Source: an alpha proteobacterium HIMB5
GTDB lineage: Bacteria > Pseudomonadota > Alphaproteobacteria > Pelagibacterales > Pelagibacteraceae
Reading direction: 5' to 3'
Assembly: GCA_000299095.1 (NCBI GenBank)
Contig: CP003809.1
Location: 930,001 to 994,000, forward strand
DNA: 64,000 nucleotides
Shown: one piece after another, positions 10,011 through 19,773 of the stretch
How the letters are laid out: every line of letters begins with the position of its first letter
How positions within the stretch are numbered: position 1 is the first letter of the stretch
The notes under the pieces: generated by a model
The model's input: only the letters and a program-made list of their open reading frames with translations
Told to the model about the DNA's origin: nothing
Database searches by the model: none
Made by a program: the position numbers and the translations under genes

Positions 10011-10619
10011 TTAATGTTTTTTTTTACCTGTATAATTTTTTATTTCTAAATAAGTTCCTTTATAATTTTTAAACCAAATTTCAATAATTTCTAAAATTCC
10101 TGGATAATTTTTTTTTATATTATTCAGTGAATTTACATTCAAAAAATTTGAGTTTTTTGGAATTGCGACTACTTTGTGATCAGTAAAACCATCATCTATT
10201 ATTTCAATCATACCTAAAATCTGTACTTTGATAATCTTGCCTCTTGGTATGGATGGTCCAAGTACCAAAATATCTAATGCATCACCATCACCATTTATTT
10301 CTAATCCCAATTTTGTTTTAGGTATAAAGCCATAATTAAAAGGATAGGAAAGATATTTTATTTGTCTAGGTTTTGAATTTGTAATCTCATGTTCAATATA
10401 TTCTCCAGTATCAGACACTTCCCATTTATCATTAGTCCCAGTTGGTATTTCTATAACTGCATTGACGCTTCCATCTAAGTTTATGGGTTCATAATCATAC
10501 AAAAAATTTTTTTTACCTTTAATGATAAATTCTTTTTTTCCATCAATTAAATTATCTGCAAAAGAAATTGAAAAAAAAGGAAATATAAAAAACAAATAAA
10601 ATAAATAATATTTTTTCAT
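10011..10619 (-). CDS. Secreted family I inorganic pyrophosphatase
   Basis: This is a soluble-type family I pyrophosphatase (pyrophosphate to two phosphates) with an N-terminal signal peptide. By comparison with E. coli PPase the catalytic set looks complete: Glu in VIEIP, Lys and Glu in DKWEV, Arg in KPRQ, the two Tyr of YPFNYG, the three Asp of DGDALD, Asp in IDDG and TDHK, and Tyr-Lys in NYKG. The hydrophobic leader MKKYYLFYLFFIFPFF points to the periplasm, unlike the usual cytosolic enzyme. I chose the ATG at 10619, which follows the CotH-like stop after one base and starts at MKKYY; an in-frame ATG at 10634 would overlap that gene by 14 bases. It sits between the CotH-like and VTC genes. 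Confidence 0.85.
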   Translation of the reverse strand: MKKYYLFYLFFIFPFFSISFADNLIDGKKEFIIKGKKNFLYDYEPINLDGSVNAVIEIPTGTNDKWEVSDTGEYIEHEITNSKPRQIKYLSYPFNYGFIPKTKLGLEINGDGDALDILVLGPSIPRGKIIKVQILGMIEIIDDGFTDHKVVAIPKNSNFLNVNSLNNIKKNYPGILEIIEIWFKNYKGTYLEIKNYTGKKKH

Positions 10620-10620
10620 T

Positions 10621-13227
10621 CTATAAATTTTCAACTAAACTTAAATTTTTTCTATATATTAGATCAAGTATATTGTTAAATCTGCTGTCTGTAATTTTAT
10701 TATTATAGAAAATTCTAGAGTTTTCATCAGTAATCCATTTGTAAATAAAATTTTTAACTTCAATATTTTCAACTTTTATTTTGGCTTCTTTGTATTCATT
10801 TTTCTTTTGATAAGCAGCAAAAGGAAATTTTACTTCTAATAATTTTATATTTTTTGCATTTATATGAGAACCATCTTTACTAACGATACCTACAAAAGAG
10901 TTTACAGCACTTACATTTTCAATATCTAAATGTGATTGCTCTCCCACACTTATCAATTTATCACCTACATTTTTGAAATTTACATTTAGAACTGCAGCCT
11001 TTGATCCAGAAAAATCAATAGCATCATTTCCAATATCTAAAAAATTTAAATTATTAAAATTACCTTTGCTAAAATCAATATCAATAGCATCTGACGAAAC
11101 TTCAGAAATTCTCATATTTTCAATAATAAAATTTGACGAGAAAACATTTATTGCATCTTCAGAAGATATTTTTTTTAAAGTAACATCTTTGAAATAAACA
11201 CTTCCATTATTTATGTTAATTGCTCCCATAATATTATGGGTATTCAAAAAATCTGAATTTTTTGTATTTTTTGATATTTCCTCTTTAGTAAATGAACCAT
11301 TTTTTTTTAGGTATTTTGTTGAAGTTGAGTAAAAATTACCATTTTTAGATGAAAATTTTCCTTTGTAACCATTTAGATATAATATTTCTACATTGTTGAA
11401 AATATTTTGCTGAATTGTATCAGTAATTAATAAACCGCCACCAAAATTATTTTTTAATCCTGTTATTATTATCTTTTCATTTTTACCATCAAGGTGCCAA
11501 GGAGAATTAGAAAATATAAATGCATTATTTGTTAATATAATCTTTTCCCCACTATGTATTTTAATTAAATAATTGTCAGGTATATAAAAGCTTTCACTTA
11601 TAAATGTTATTTTATCCTTCAATCTTAATATATTTTGATTTTTATCAAAATACTTTAAATATTCAGTATTTTTTTTAAAGTTGTAATTATCATTTTTATT
11701 TGAATTTAAAAGATCCACATCTAAAAAAAAGGGGTATTTTTTTTTTTCATTATAAAAAATTAGACCATTACAATTTTTTTTTTTTGGATTTAGATAATCG
11801 AAATTAATTTTGTTATTTGAAAAATTTGATAATTGTTGATCAACTTCTATTTCTGTATCTCCACAAACTATTTTTTTGATGTTTGTTATTGAGTATGAAT
11901 TGTTAAAATCTTTGATCAAAAAATTTTGATTTTGTGAATCTTCTAAAACCTGTAATTTGGGAGACAAATTTAACTTTTTTTTGATATTGTTTTTTCTATA
12001 AATAAAATCATCTTTTGAAAAGTAATATAATCCCATACCACTAGCTTGATTGTGGTAGCTAAACTGATCTGCATAAATTAAGGAATTAATTTTATTTATT
12101 TGTCTACTCGTCCGTGATAAAAATTTTTCTATAAAATTATCCGAGCTAATTAATTCTAATTTTTTTACGTATTTTTTATAAAAATTTTGATCTAGTTTAT
12201 CTCCATTAAAAAAAAATTTTTTTAACCATTTAATTTCTTTTGCTAAAACATTATTTAAATCTGTTTCACTATTTAATAAATAATCAACAATTAAATTATT
12301 ATCGTATAATGAATTAAATTTATAAAAATTCGGTAAAAATTTATGTCCATCAAATGGTATCGGTTCAAACAAACCGTTAATGGGATTATAATAAAATTTT
12401 ACACTTTTAAGTTGAGCTCCATGTAATGTACCTGTTAAATCTACTATAGCAAAATAGGAGGCCCATTTTTCCAAGTCAAAAATATCTTTTGCTTCAATCT
12501 TATTATTAAAAAAATCGTCTAATTTTTTTGTTGCTCCAAACAATATTTCTTTATTTTCATCTCTATTCCAAAACTTTTTATTATAAACTTCAAAAATTGG
12601 ATCAATACTATCTGTGCTAAAATCTTCATCTAAACCAAAAATTGGACCATTTCTTCTTCCATTTCTCTCAACAAGTTCCTTGCCAAAACCCTCCTCTATC
12701 ACAAATAAGCCTCTTTTTTCTCCATTAATTGATAAATTTAAAAATTTGTACTGTAATTTTATTAAGTTAAAATCAGTAGATAATTCGTGAAAAATCCATT
12801 CATGAACATAATTTCTTACTTTTGGTTTTTGAATTGAAAACTTATTCATTCTAAATAAATAATTTTCGTTCTGTAGTTCAGTTTTAAATGAGACTTTATT
12901 CTTATCGTAATAATGAATAATTCTATCTCCTTTTAACCTAATCTTTCCGTTAAAACTTTTATCTTTATAATCAAATTCTACTTCAAAGCTTGGAAAAGTA
13001 TTTTTACTTGGAATGCCTTTTTTAACAACTTCTTTTCTAAACTTTTCAATTTTGATAAGATCTTCAAATCTTATATTTATATTAAGATCTTCAACATTGT
13101 AAAAATAACTTTTTAAAGAAGAAAGAAAAATTTTAGGTAAATAAACCCATTCAATTCTTCCAGATCTTGATAATTTATCTAATGCTTCATTTGTATATTT
13201 TTGGAAAGTAACTGAAGACACAATCAT
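10621..13227 (-). CDS. CotH-kinase-family protein with C-terminal beta-helix, probably membrane-anchored
   Basis: The 868-residue frame holds a CotH-like domain in its first half and a repetitive, right-handed beta-helix-like second half (about residues 540-830, short repeats with many Asn, Asp and Gly). CotH landmarks are NGEKRGLFVIEEGFGKEL (near 167-185) and FYYNPINGLFEPIPFDG (near 278-294). The latter resembles the LEPIxFD form I associate with CotH proteins found beside VTC and DUF4956 genes. CotH proteins are atypical kinases; activity here is unproven. The ATG at 13227 is probably not the true start. The same frame stays open to about 13314 and encodes a membrane helix, which an ATG at 13339 would reach only across a one-base frame break in a 12-base poly-A tract. 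The inferred full protein is about 904 residues. Confidence 0.75.
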   Translation of the reverse strand: MIVSSVTFQKYTNEALDKLSRSGRIEWVYLPKIFLSSLKSYFYNVEDLNINIRFEDLIKIEKFRKEVVKKGIPSKNTFPSFEVEFDYKDKSFNGKIRLKGDRIIHYYDKNKVSFKTELQNENYLFRMNKFSIQKPKVRNYVHEWIFHELSTDFNLIKLQYKFLNLSINGEKRGLFVIEEGFGKELVERNGRRNGPIFGLDEDFSTDSIDPIFEVYNKKFWNRDENKEILFGATKKLDDFFNNKIEAKDIFDLEKWASYFAIVDLTGTLHGAQLKSVKFYYNPINGLFEPIPFDGHKFLPNFYKFNSLYDNNLIVDYLLNSETDLNNVLAKEIKWLKKFFFNGDKLDQNFYKKYVKKLELISSDNFIEKFLSRTSRQINKINSLIYADQFSYHNQASGMGLYYFSKDDFIYRKNNIKKKLNLSPKLQVLEDSQNQNFLIKDFNNSYSITNIKKIVCGDTEIEVDQQLSNFSNNKINFDYLNPKKKNCNGLIFYNEKKKYPFFLDVDLLNSNKNDNYNFKKNTEYLKYFDKNQNILRLKDKITFISESFYIPDNYLIKIHSGEKIILTNNAFIFSNSPWHLDGKNEKIIITGLKNNFGGGLLITDTIQQNIFNNVEILYLNGYKGKFSSKNGNFYSTSTKYLKKNGSFTKEEISKNTKNSDFLNTHNIMGAININNGSVYFKDVTLKKISSEDAINVFSSNFIIENMRISEVSSDAIDIDFSKGNFNNLNFLDIGNDAIDFSGSKAAVLNVNFKNVGDKLISVGEQSHLDIENVSAVNSFVGIVSKDGSHINAKNIKLLEVKFPFAAYQKKNEYKEAKIKVENIEVKNFIYKWITDENSRIFYNNKITDSRFNNILDLIYRKNLSLVENL

Positions 13228-13304
13228 CAGAAAACCAAGAGAAAAAACTGAAAATGTTACAAAAAAATAAGCAAGAAGCAGGTTTTTAAGGTTAAAAATT
13301 TTTC

Positions 13305-13316
13305 TTTTTTTTTTTT
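13305..13316. repeat. 12-base poly-T (poly-A in the gene sense) tract at the 5' end of the CotH-like gene
   Basis: An uninterrupted run of 12 T on the plus strand lies between the ATG at 13339, which overlaps the DUF4956 stop as ATGA, and the open CotH frame. The two reading frames differ by one base and would fuse if the tract had 11 or 14 bases. A run of this length is prone to RNA-polymerase slippage, replication slippage and sequencing error. Confidence 0.9.
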
Positions 13317-13335
13317 ATTTTCTCTTGTTTAATAA

Positions 13336-14046
13336 TCATAGTGAAAGTTCATCATTATATGAAAGTATCACTCTAGAATTTTTATATTTTTCTTTAATTA
13401 TCCCACTTAACTTTGTTAATTCTTCAAATTTAGTTGGTTTAACATCAAAATTGATTGACGTATTTTCATCAGATCTGGACATTGATATGAATTTTAATTC
13501 ATTGGATATTTTTTTTAAATCATTTAGGATATTATTTATATCTGTATCAGATATATTTTTATCAATAATTATACCTATTGCTATTTGTTTGTTTAAATTA
13601 TCTTTGAAATTTTTATGAAATTTTGAGTAAATTGTTATTATAATTAAAGAAAATGATATACCAATCGTAGTTATTAAAATTTGATTTGCTCCACTGCCTA
13701 AGCCTATGGCTATTATCAAAAATAAATAAACTAATTCTTCAGGCTCTTTAATTGCAGCTCTAAATCTTACTATCGATAGAGCCCCAACTAAACCTAAAGA
13801 TAAAGCTAAAGAACTTTTTACAATCATGATTACTATGCAAGTAGTTACACCTAAAATAACAAAATTTTTTGAAAATTCTCTTTTATCAGAAAGTGTTGAT
13901 GAATTTTTTAAATAAAATATTTGTACCAAAAAACTTAAAACAGCAGCACATATCAAAGAAACTAAAAAGCTATATATTCCAATATCAATATTTTGATTGA
14001 TAAAAAAGTCTAAATCACCTTTATTTAAATTTTGTAAATTATCCAT
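13336..14046 (-). CDS. DUF4956 family membrane protein
   Basis: The 236-residue protein carries the DUF4956 signature ALSIVRFRAAIKEPEELVYL (around residues 89-108). About four membrane helices lie in the first 145 residues, followed by a soluble C-terminal domain of about 90 residues. The molecular function of the family is not known. From general knowledge of annotated genomes it often lies beside VTC-domain and CotH-family genes, as here. The ATG at 14046 directly follows the ilvC stop with no gap, so it is likely read on the ilv transcript. Its stop overlaps an ATG (ATGA at 13336-13339) that is probably the true start of the CotH-like gene. Confidence 0.85.
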   Translation of the reverse strand: MDNLQNLNKGDLDFFINQNIDIGIYSFLVSLICAAVLSFLVQIFYLKNSSTLSDKREFSKNFVILGVTTCIVIMIVKSSLALSLGLVGALSIVRFRAAIKEPEELVYLFLIIAIGLGSGANQILITTIGISFSLIIITIYSKFHKNFKDNLNKQIAIGIIIDKNISDTDINNILNDLKKISNELKFISMSRSDENTSINFDVKPTKFEELTKLSGIIKEKYKNSRVILSYNDELSL

Positions 14047-15081
<1,035 letters not shown>

Positions 15082-15089
15082 TTAAATAA

Positions 15090-15638
15090 TTAATTAAAAA
15101 CTTTATCTCCTCTAGTCATTGCTACTGCGCCTGTTCTTGAAGCGCTGATCAATCCTAATGGTTTAAGTTTAACACTCATTTTGTCAATTTCTCTTCTTAA
15201 TGCTGTAATTTGAATTACTGCAGAATTTTTTGTTTTATCTAATATTACTGGATTAAACTTTTTACAAGCGTTTAAACACTTGTCTATCTTATTTTTTTTA
15301 GCAACAATCTTAAATAAAGCCATTTCTTTAAATATCACTGACTTATCTTCTCTTTTAAAGTCAGCAACTTTATGAACTGGAACTAATTTCTTTAGCTGAA
15401 GTTTAATTTGATCAATGACTTGTGGTGTTCCAGTTGTAACTATTGTTATTCTTGAAATATTTTTTTTTGAGTCAATTTCTGCAACTGCTAAGGATTCAAT
15501 GTTGTAACCTCTACCAGAAAACAAACCAACTACACGAGCTAAAACTCCTGCTTCATTATCAACCCATACTACAATTATATGTGTATCAAGTTTTTCTTTT
15601 TTTGTTGCAATGCTGTAAGCTGATTTAGATTTTACCAT
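15090..15638 (-). CDS. ilvN: Acetolactate synthase small (regulatory) subunit
   Basis: This subunit activates the catalytic subunit and gives valine feedback control. The 182-residue protein has an N-terminal ACT domain starting at HIIVVWVDNEAGVLARVVGL (about 20-39, followed by GRGYNIESL) and a C-terminal ALS_ss domain of about 80 residues. Length matches the short IlvH/IlvN type. It follows ilvB after a one-base gap, as expected for an enzyme whose two subunits must be made together. The family uses both ilvN and ilvH as gene names; I use ilvN. Confidence 0.95.
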   Translation of the reverse strand: MVKSKSAYSIATKKEKLDTHIIVVWVDNEAGVLARVVGLFSGRGYNIESLAVAEIDSKKNISRITIVTTGTPQVIDQIKLQLKKLVPVHKVADFKREDKSVIFKEMALFKIVAKKNKIDKCLNACKKFNPVILDKTKNSAVIQITALRREIDKMSVKLKPLGLISASRTGAVAMTRGDKVFN

Positions 15639-15639
15639 T

Positions 15640-17406
15640 TTAAACTAACGCTTTACCTTTACCGGTAATTTTATTTTCCTCTTGTTCGTTTGGACCTAGT
15701 ATCATTTGATTGTGTGGTTTACCTGAAGGTATCATAGGAAAACAATTTTCATTAGGATCAACATGACAATCAAAAATTACTGGGCCTTTATGATCTATCA
15801 TTTCTTGAATCTTTAGATCTAATTCATCAGGTGTTTCTGCTTTTATTCCTTTACATCCATAAGCATCTGCCATTTTCAAAAAATCTGGCAATGCTTCTGA
15901 ATAACTCTCAGAATAATTTTTTTCATGTAAAAGTTCCTGCCATTGTCTCACCATTCCCATGTATTGGTTATTTAAAATAAATATCTTAATTGGAAGATTG
16001 TACTGAACTGCAGTTGACATCTCCTGCATTGTCATAAGAACTGAAGCTTCGCCAGCAATATCAACTACTAATTTTTCTGGATGAGCTATTTGAACGCCGA
16101 CTGCTGCAGGTAATCCGTATCCCATAGTTCCTAACCCACCAGATGTCATCCATCTATTTGGTTTATTGAATTTATAATGTTGAGCAGCCCACATTTGATG
16201 TTGACCAACTTCAGTAGTAATAAATGTATCTTGATTTTTTGTTAATTCATACAGCCTTTGAACAGCGTGTTGAGGTTTAATAGTTTCATTGCTATTAATA
16301 AAGTTTAATGAATTTTTTTGTCTCCATTTTTGGATTTGTTCCCACCATTTTGAAATTTGCTGTTTGTTAGATTTATTTAAATTTAATTTTTTCTTATTTA
16401 TTGTCTTTGTAATTTTATTAATAACGTCATTTACATCTCCGACTAATGCTAAATCGACTTTGATAATTTTATTTATTGATGATGGGTCAATATCTATATG
16501 AACCTTTTTTGATTTTGGTGAAAATTCATCTATCTTACCTGTTATCCTATCATCAAATCTTGCGCCAATATTTATTAATAAATCACAGTCATGCATTGCA
16601 TTGTTTGCTTCATAAGTTCCATGCATTCCTAGCATTCCTAAAAATTGACTATCATCTCCTGGATAAGCGCCTAAACCTTGTAATGTAGAAGTAATAGGAA
16701 ATCCTGTAAGCTGAACTAATTCTTTCAACGCCTCACTTGCTTGTGGTCCAGAATTTATAACACCACCACCAGAATAAATGATTGGTTTCTTTGCTTTGGA
16801 CATCATTTCAATTAATTTATCTACCTCTTCTTGAGTGAAACGATTTAAAGAAGAACCATTTAATTTTTTTTCAGCTTTTGGTTTTGAATATTTTGATTTT
16901 GCAAACTGAATGTCTTTAGGAATATCGACTAATACTGGACCTGGTCTACCTGTTGTAGCAACCTTGAATGCTTCATGTAAAATTTTAGATAAATTTTTTA
17001 TATCTTTTACTAACCAATTATGTTTAGTGCATGGTCTTGTAATTCCTGTTGTATCACATTCTTGAAAAGCATCTGTTCCAATTAAATGAGTTGGCACTTG
17101 CCCTGAGATACAAACTAATGGAACAGAGTCCATGTAAGCATCTGTTAAAGCGGTAACAACATTTGTTGCTCCAGGACCAGATGTTACTAGAACAACACCA
17201 GGTTTTCCTGACGACCTTGCATAACCTTCTGCTGCATGTCCTGCACCTTGCTCGTGCCTAACTAAAATATGTTTTATTGAATCATGATTTTTTAATTCAT
17301 CATAAATTGGAAGAACCGCACCACCTGGATATCCAAAAATATATTCGACTCCTTGATCCTCAAGGCACTTAAACACTATTTCAGCTCCAGATAATAATTT
17401 TGACAT
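15640..17406 (-). CDS. ilvB: Acetolactate synthase large (catalytic) subunit
   Basis: The enzyme uses thiamine diphosphate, FAD and Mg to join two pyruvates (or pyruvate and 2-oxobutyrate). The 588-residue protein has the usual three domains. The catalytic Glu lies in RHEQGAGHAAEGYAR near residue 50. The central domain is near 190-330. The C-terminal diphosphate-binding motif starts at AGEASVLMTMQEM near 450 and ends at LNNQYMG. The motif has Glu (codon GAA) where the family normally has the Mg-binding Asp (GDG or GDA). The start is supported by a promoter-like sequence just upstream and by the family N-terminus. It is the first gene of ilvBNC. Confidence 0.95.
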   Translation of the reverse strand: MSKLLSGAEIVFKCLEDQGVEYIFGYPGGAVLPIYDELKNHDSIKHILVRHEQGAGHAAEGYARSSGKPGVVLVTSGPGATNVVTALTDAYMDSVPLVCISGQVPTHLIGTDAFQECDTTGITRPCTKHNWLVKDIKNLSKILHEAFKVATTGRPGPVLVDIPKDIQFAKSKYSKPKAEKKLNGSSLNRFTQEEVDKLIEMMSKAKKPIIYSGGGVINSGPQASEALKELVQLTGFPITSTLQGLGAYPGDDSQFLGMLGMHGTYEANNAMHDCDLLINIGARFDDRITGKIDEFSPKSKKVHIDIDPSSINKIIKVDLALVGDVNDVINKITKTINKKKLNLNKSNKQQISKWWEQIQKWRQKNSLNFINSNETIKPQHAVQRLYELTKNQDTFITTEVGQHQMWAAQHYKFNKPNRWMTSGGLGTMGYGLPAAVGVQIAHPEKLVVDIAGEASVLMTMQEMSTAVQYNLPIKIFILNNQYMGMVRQWQELLHEKNYSESYSEALPDFLKMADAYGCKGIKAETPDELDLKIQEMIDHKGPVIFDCHVDPNENCFPMIPSGKPHNQMILGPNEQEENKITGKGKALV

Positions 17407-17412
17407 CTACGC

Positions 17413-17442
17413 AATCTAGCTGAAGTTGTGCTCTTTGGTCAA
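17413..17442 (-). promoter_or_regulatory. Probable ilvB promoter
   Basis: In the 53-base gap between miaA and ilvB the minus strand has TTGACC (plus positions 17437-17442), then an 18-base spacer and TAGATT (17413-17418). These are a good -35 and a fair -10. The -10 ends only six bases before the ATG, so a transcript from here would be nearly leaderless. This is an eye match to the sigma-70 consensus, not a proven start. Confidence 0.4.
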
Positions 17443-17459
17443 GAATTAGAATTAAAAAA

Positions 17460-18368
17460 TTAAATTTTTTTTAAAAATTTATTAAGGCTATGTGGTTGGA
17501 TCTTTATCCAATCAGACATGTTTCCTCTGCTCCATGTGGATTGACGCTTAGCATATTGTCTGGTCTTTATAGCAATTTTTGTAATTATTTCATTTAAATC
17601 TGCTTTTTGATCTAAATAATCCGCAATTTCATTAATTCCTATAGCTTTCGTTGCTGTTTTATCTTTTTTGACTTTTAATTTCAAAAACCTTTGAACCTCA
17701 TTGACCGCACCATCCTTAATCATCTTTTTAGATCTTACATATATTCGCTCAATTAGTCTTTCTCGAGGATAATCAATGTAAATTTTAAAAAAATTATCTT
17801 TATCATAAATTGATTTTGTATTTTTATACCAATCAACTAATGATTTATTTGTGTGATGCTTTACTTCATATGCTCTAATTGATCTTTGTATGTCATTGGG
17901 ATCAATTTTATTTTTGATCTTTTTATCAAATGTTATTAATTTTTTATAAAATTTTTCTTGTCCAATTTTTTTATTTAATAATCTTATTTTGTTTCTTATT
18001 TTAATTGGAATATTAGGAATTTTGATTAGTCCATCTGTTAAAGATTTAAAATATAAGCCTGTGCCACCAACTAAAATGGGAACTTTCTGTCTTTTTTTTA
18101 TTTCTGTAATTTTTTTTTTTGATAACTTTAACCAATCTCCAACAGAAAAATTTTTTTTGACTGACTGAAAACCATACAAATGATGTTTGATATTTTGATA
18201 ATCTTTTATCTTTGGTCTTGCTGATAATATTTGGAGTTCTTTATAAACTTGCATACTATCTGCATTTACTATCTCACCATTAATTTTTTTTGCTAACTTA
18301 ATTGCAAATTCAGATTTTCCTGAAGCAGTTGGTCCTGAGATTAATACTATCTTAGAACTCAGATTCAT
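17460..18368 (-). CDS. miaA: tRNA dimethylallyltransferase
   Basis: MiaA adds an isopentenyl group to A37 of tRNAs that read codons starting with U. The 302-residue protein has the P-loop GPTASGKS at residues 13-20, the NADSMQVYKEL substrate motif (about 35-45), and the VGGTGLYFKSL stretch near 100-110. The C-terminal TRQYAKRQSTW, involved in tRNA contact, is near 273-283. Its ATG immediately follows the degP stop codon, and the gene precedes the ilvBNC operon by 53 bases. Confidence 0.96.
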   Translation of the reverse strand: MNLSSKIVLISGPTASGKSEFAIKLAKKINGEIVNADSMQVYKELQILSARPKIKDYQNIKHHLYGFQSVKKNFSVGDWLKLSKKKITEIKKRQKVPILVGGTGLYFKSLTDGLIKIPNIPIKIRNKIRLLNKKIGQEKFYKKLITFDKKIKNKIDPNDIQRSIRAYEVKHHTNKSLVDWYKNTKSIYDKDNFFKIYIDYPRERLIERIYVRSKKMIKDGAVNEVQRFLKLKVKKDKTATKAIGINEIADYLDQKADLNEIITKIAIKTRQYAKRQSTWSRGNMSDWIKIQPHSLNKFLKKI

Positions 18369-19772
18369 TTAATCTAATTTGACACCAATATATCTTCTTT
18401 GATTTTCAGTATTGTAAATTGCAAGTAGAATAGTTTTTTGGTTTGATCTTAATACTTGTTTTACAACCTGCTTTAAATCACCAATAGTTTTTATTTTTCT
18501 TTTTTGAGCTTCAACAATAATGCTATTAACTCTTATTGAGTTAATTAATGGACTTTCATTTTCAATCTTAGTGATTACAAGTCCCGTTGTTCCCTCAGGA
18601 AGATTTCTAGTTTTAATATCTTCATCGGTTAAACTTTTTACAGTAATCTTAAGATCTTCAACTATAGTATCCTTTGGAGTTGCTTTTTTTGTTACTTTAA
18701 AATCTTCAGAGGTTTCTAACCTACCAAGCTTAACTTTCTTAGATATTTCTTTTTTATTTCTCCAGATTTTTACTTCAACATTCTTTCCAACTTCTGTTTG
18801 AGCTACAATAATTGGAAGCTGTTTCATTTCTTTTATTTCTTTACCATTAAATTCTAAAATGATATCTCCAGCTTCTATTCCTGCTTTATCAGACGGACTT
18901 CCTTCTGCAACACTTGCAACTAATGCGCCTCTTGGTTTGTCTAATTCTTCAATCTCAGCAATTTCTTTTGTTACATCTTGAATTCTAACACCTAACCATC
19001 CTCTTTTTGTTTCACCAAATTTAATTAGCTGATCAATTACAACTTTTGCACTGTTAGATGGAATAGAAAAACCAATACCAATTGAACCACTTCTACCAAG
19101 TATCGCGGTGTTAATTCCAATAACATCACCTTGCATATTAAATAATGGACCACCAGAATTACCTGAATTTATAGAAGCATCTGTTTGAATATAATCTTCA
19201 TATCTTGAAAGACCAATAGATCTATTTCTAGCTGAAATAATTCCTGATGTTACTGTACCACCAAGACCAAAAGGATTACCAATTGCAATTACCCAATCAC
19301 CTATTCTTGCATTATCTGAATCCCCAAATTTTACAGGAGTGAAAGTTTCTTTTGTATTCAATTGTAAAACTGCAATATCTGACAAGGGATCTGTACCTAT
19401 CACATCAGCTTTAAACTCTTTATCTCCATCTACTCTAACAATAATGTCATCTGCATCCTGAATAACGTGATTATTTGTTATAACGATACCTTTTTTATCA
19501 ATAATAAAACCAGAACCTAGAGCGCTTGATTTTCTCTCTTGTGGAGTTCCAAATTCTTTAAACATATCTTCAAATGGAGATCCTGGAGGAAATTGAAATG
19601 GAAATGGATTTTGATTTGAAACAACTGTTGTGGTTGTTGAAATATTTACTACTGAAGGCATTAATCTTTCAGCTAAATCAGCAAAAGATGCTGGTACTGA
19701 GTTTGAATTAGAATTTGTTGAAATAATTAATGTTAAAAAAAAGCTAATTATAAATGTTTTTAATGTTTTCAT
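18369..19772 (-). CDS. degP: Do-like periplasmic serine protease (DegP/DegQ/MucD type)
   Basis: A periplasmic trypsin-fold protease with two PDZ domains that removes misfolded envelope proteins. It has an N-terminal signal peptide (about residues 1-22). The catalytic triad is His102 (TNNHVI), Asp132 (PLSDIAVL) and Ser206 (GNSGGPL). PDZ1 starts near 255 (GWLGVRIQDV) and PDZ2 covers about 370-460. The length of 467 residues is typical. The order hflK-hflC-DUF2065-degP is common in Alphaproteobacteria and links membrane and periplasmic quality control. The name degP stands for the family; it cannot be told from degQ here. Confidence 0.94.
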   Translation of the reverse strand: MKTLKTFIISFFLTLIISTNSNSNSVPASFADLAERLMPSVVNISTTTTVVSNQNPFPFQFPPGSPFEDMFKEFGTPQERKSSALGSGFIIDKKGIVITNNHVIQDADDIIVRVDGDKEFKADVIGTDPLSDIAVLQLNTKETFTPVKFGDSDNARIGDWVIAIGNPFGLGGTVTSGIISARNRSIGLSRYEDYIQTDASINSGNSGGPLFNMQGDVIGINTAILGRSGSIGIGFSIPSNSAKVVIDQLIKFGETKRGWLGVRIQDVTKEIAEIEELDKPRGALVASVAEGSPSDKAGIEAGDIILEFNGKEIKEMKQLPIIVAQTEVGKNVEVKIWRNKKEISKKVKLGRLETSEDFKVTKKATPKDTIVEDLKITVKSLTDEDIKTRNLPEGTTGLVITKIENESPLINSIRVNSIIVEAQKRKIKTIGDLKQVVKQVLRSNQKTILLAIYNTENQRRYIGVKLD

Positions 19773-19773
19773 A

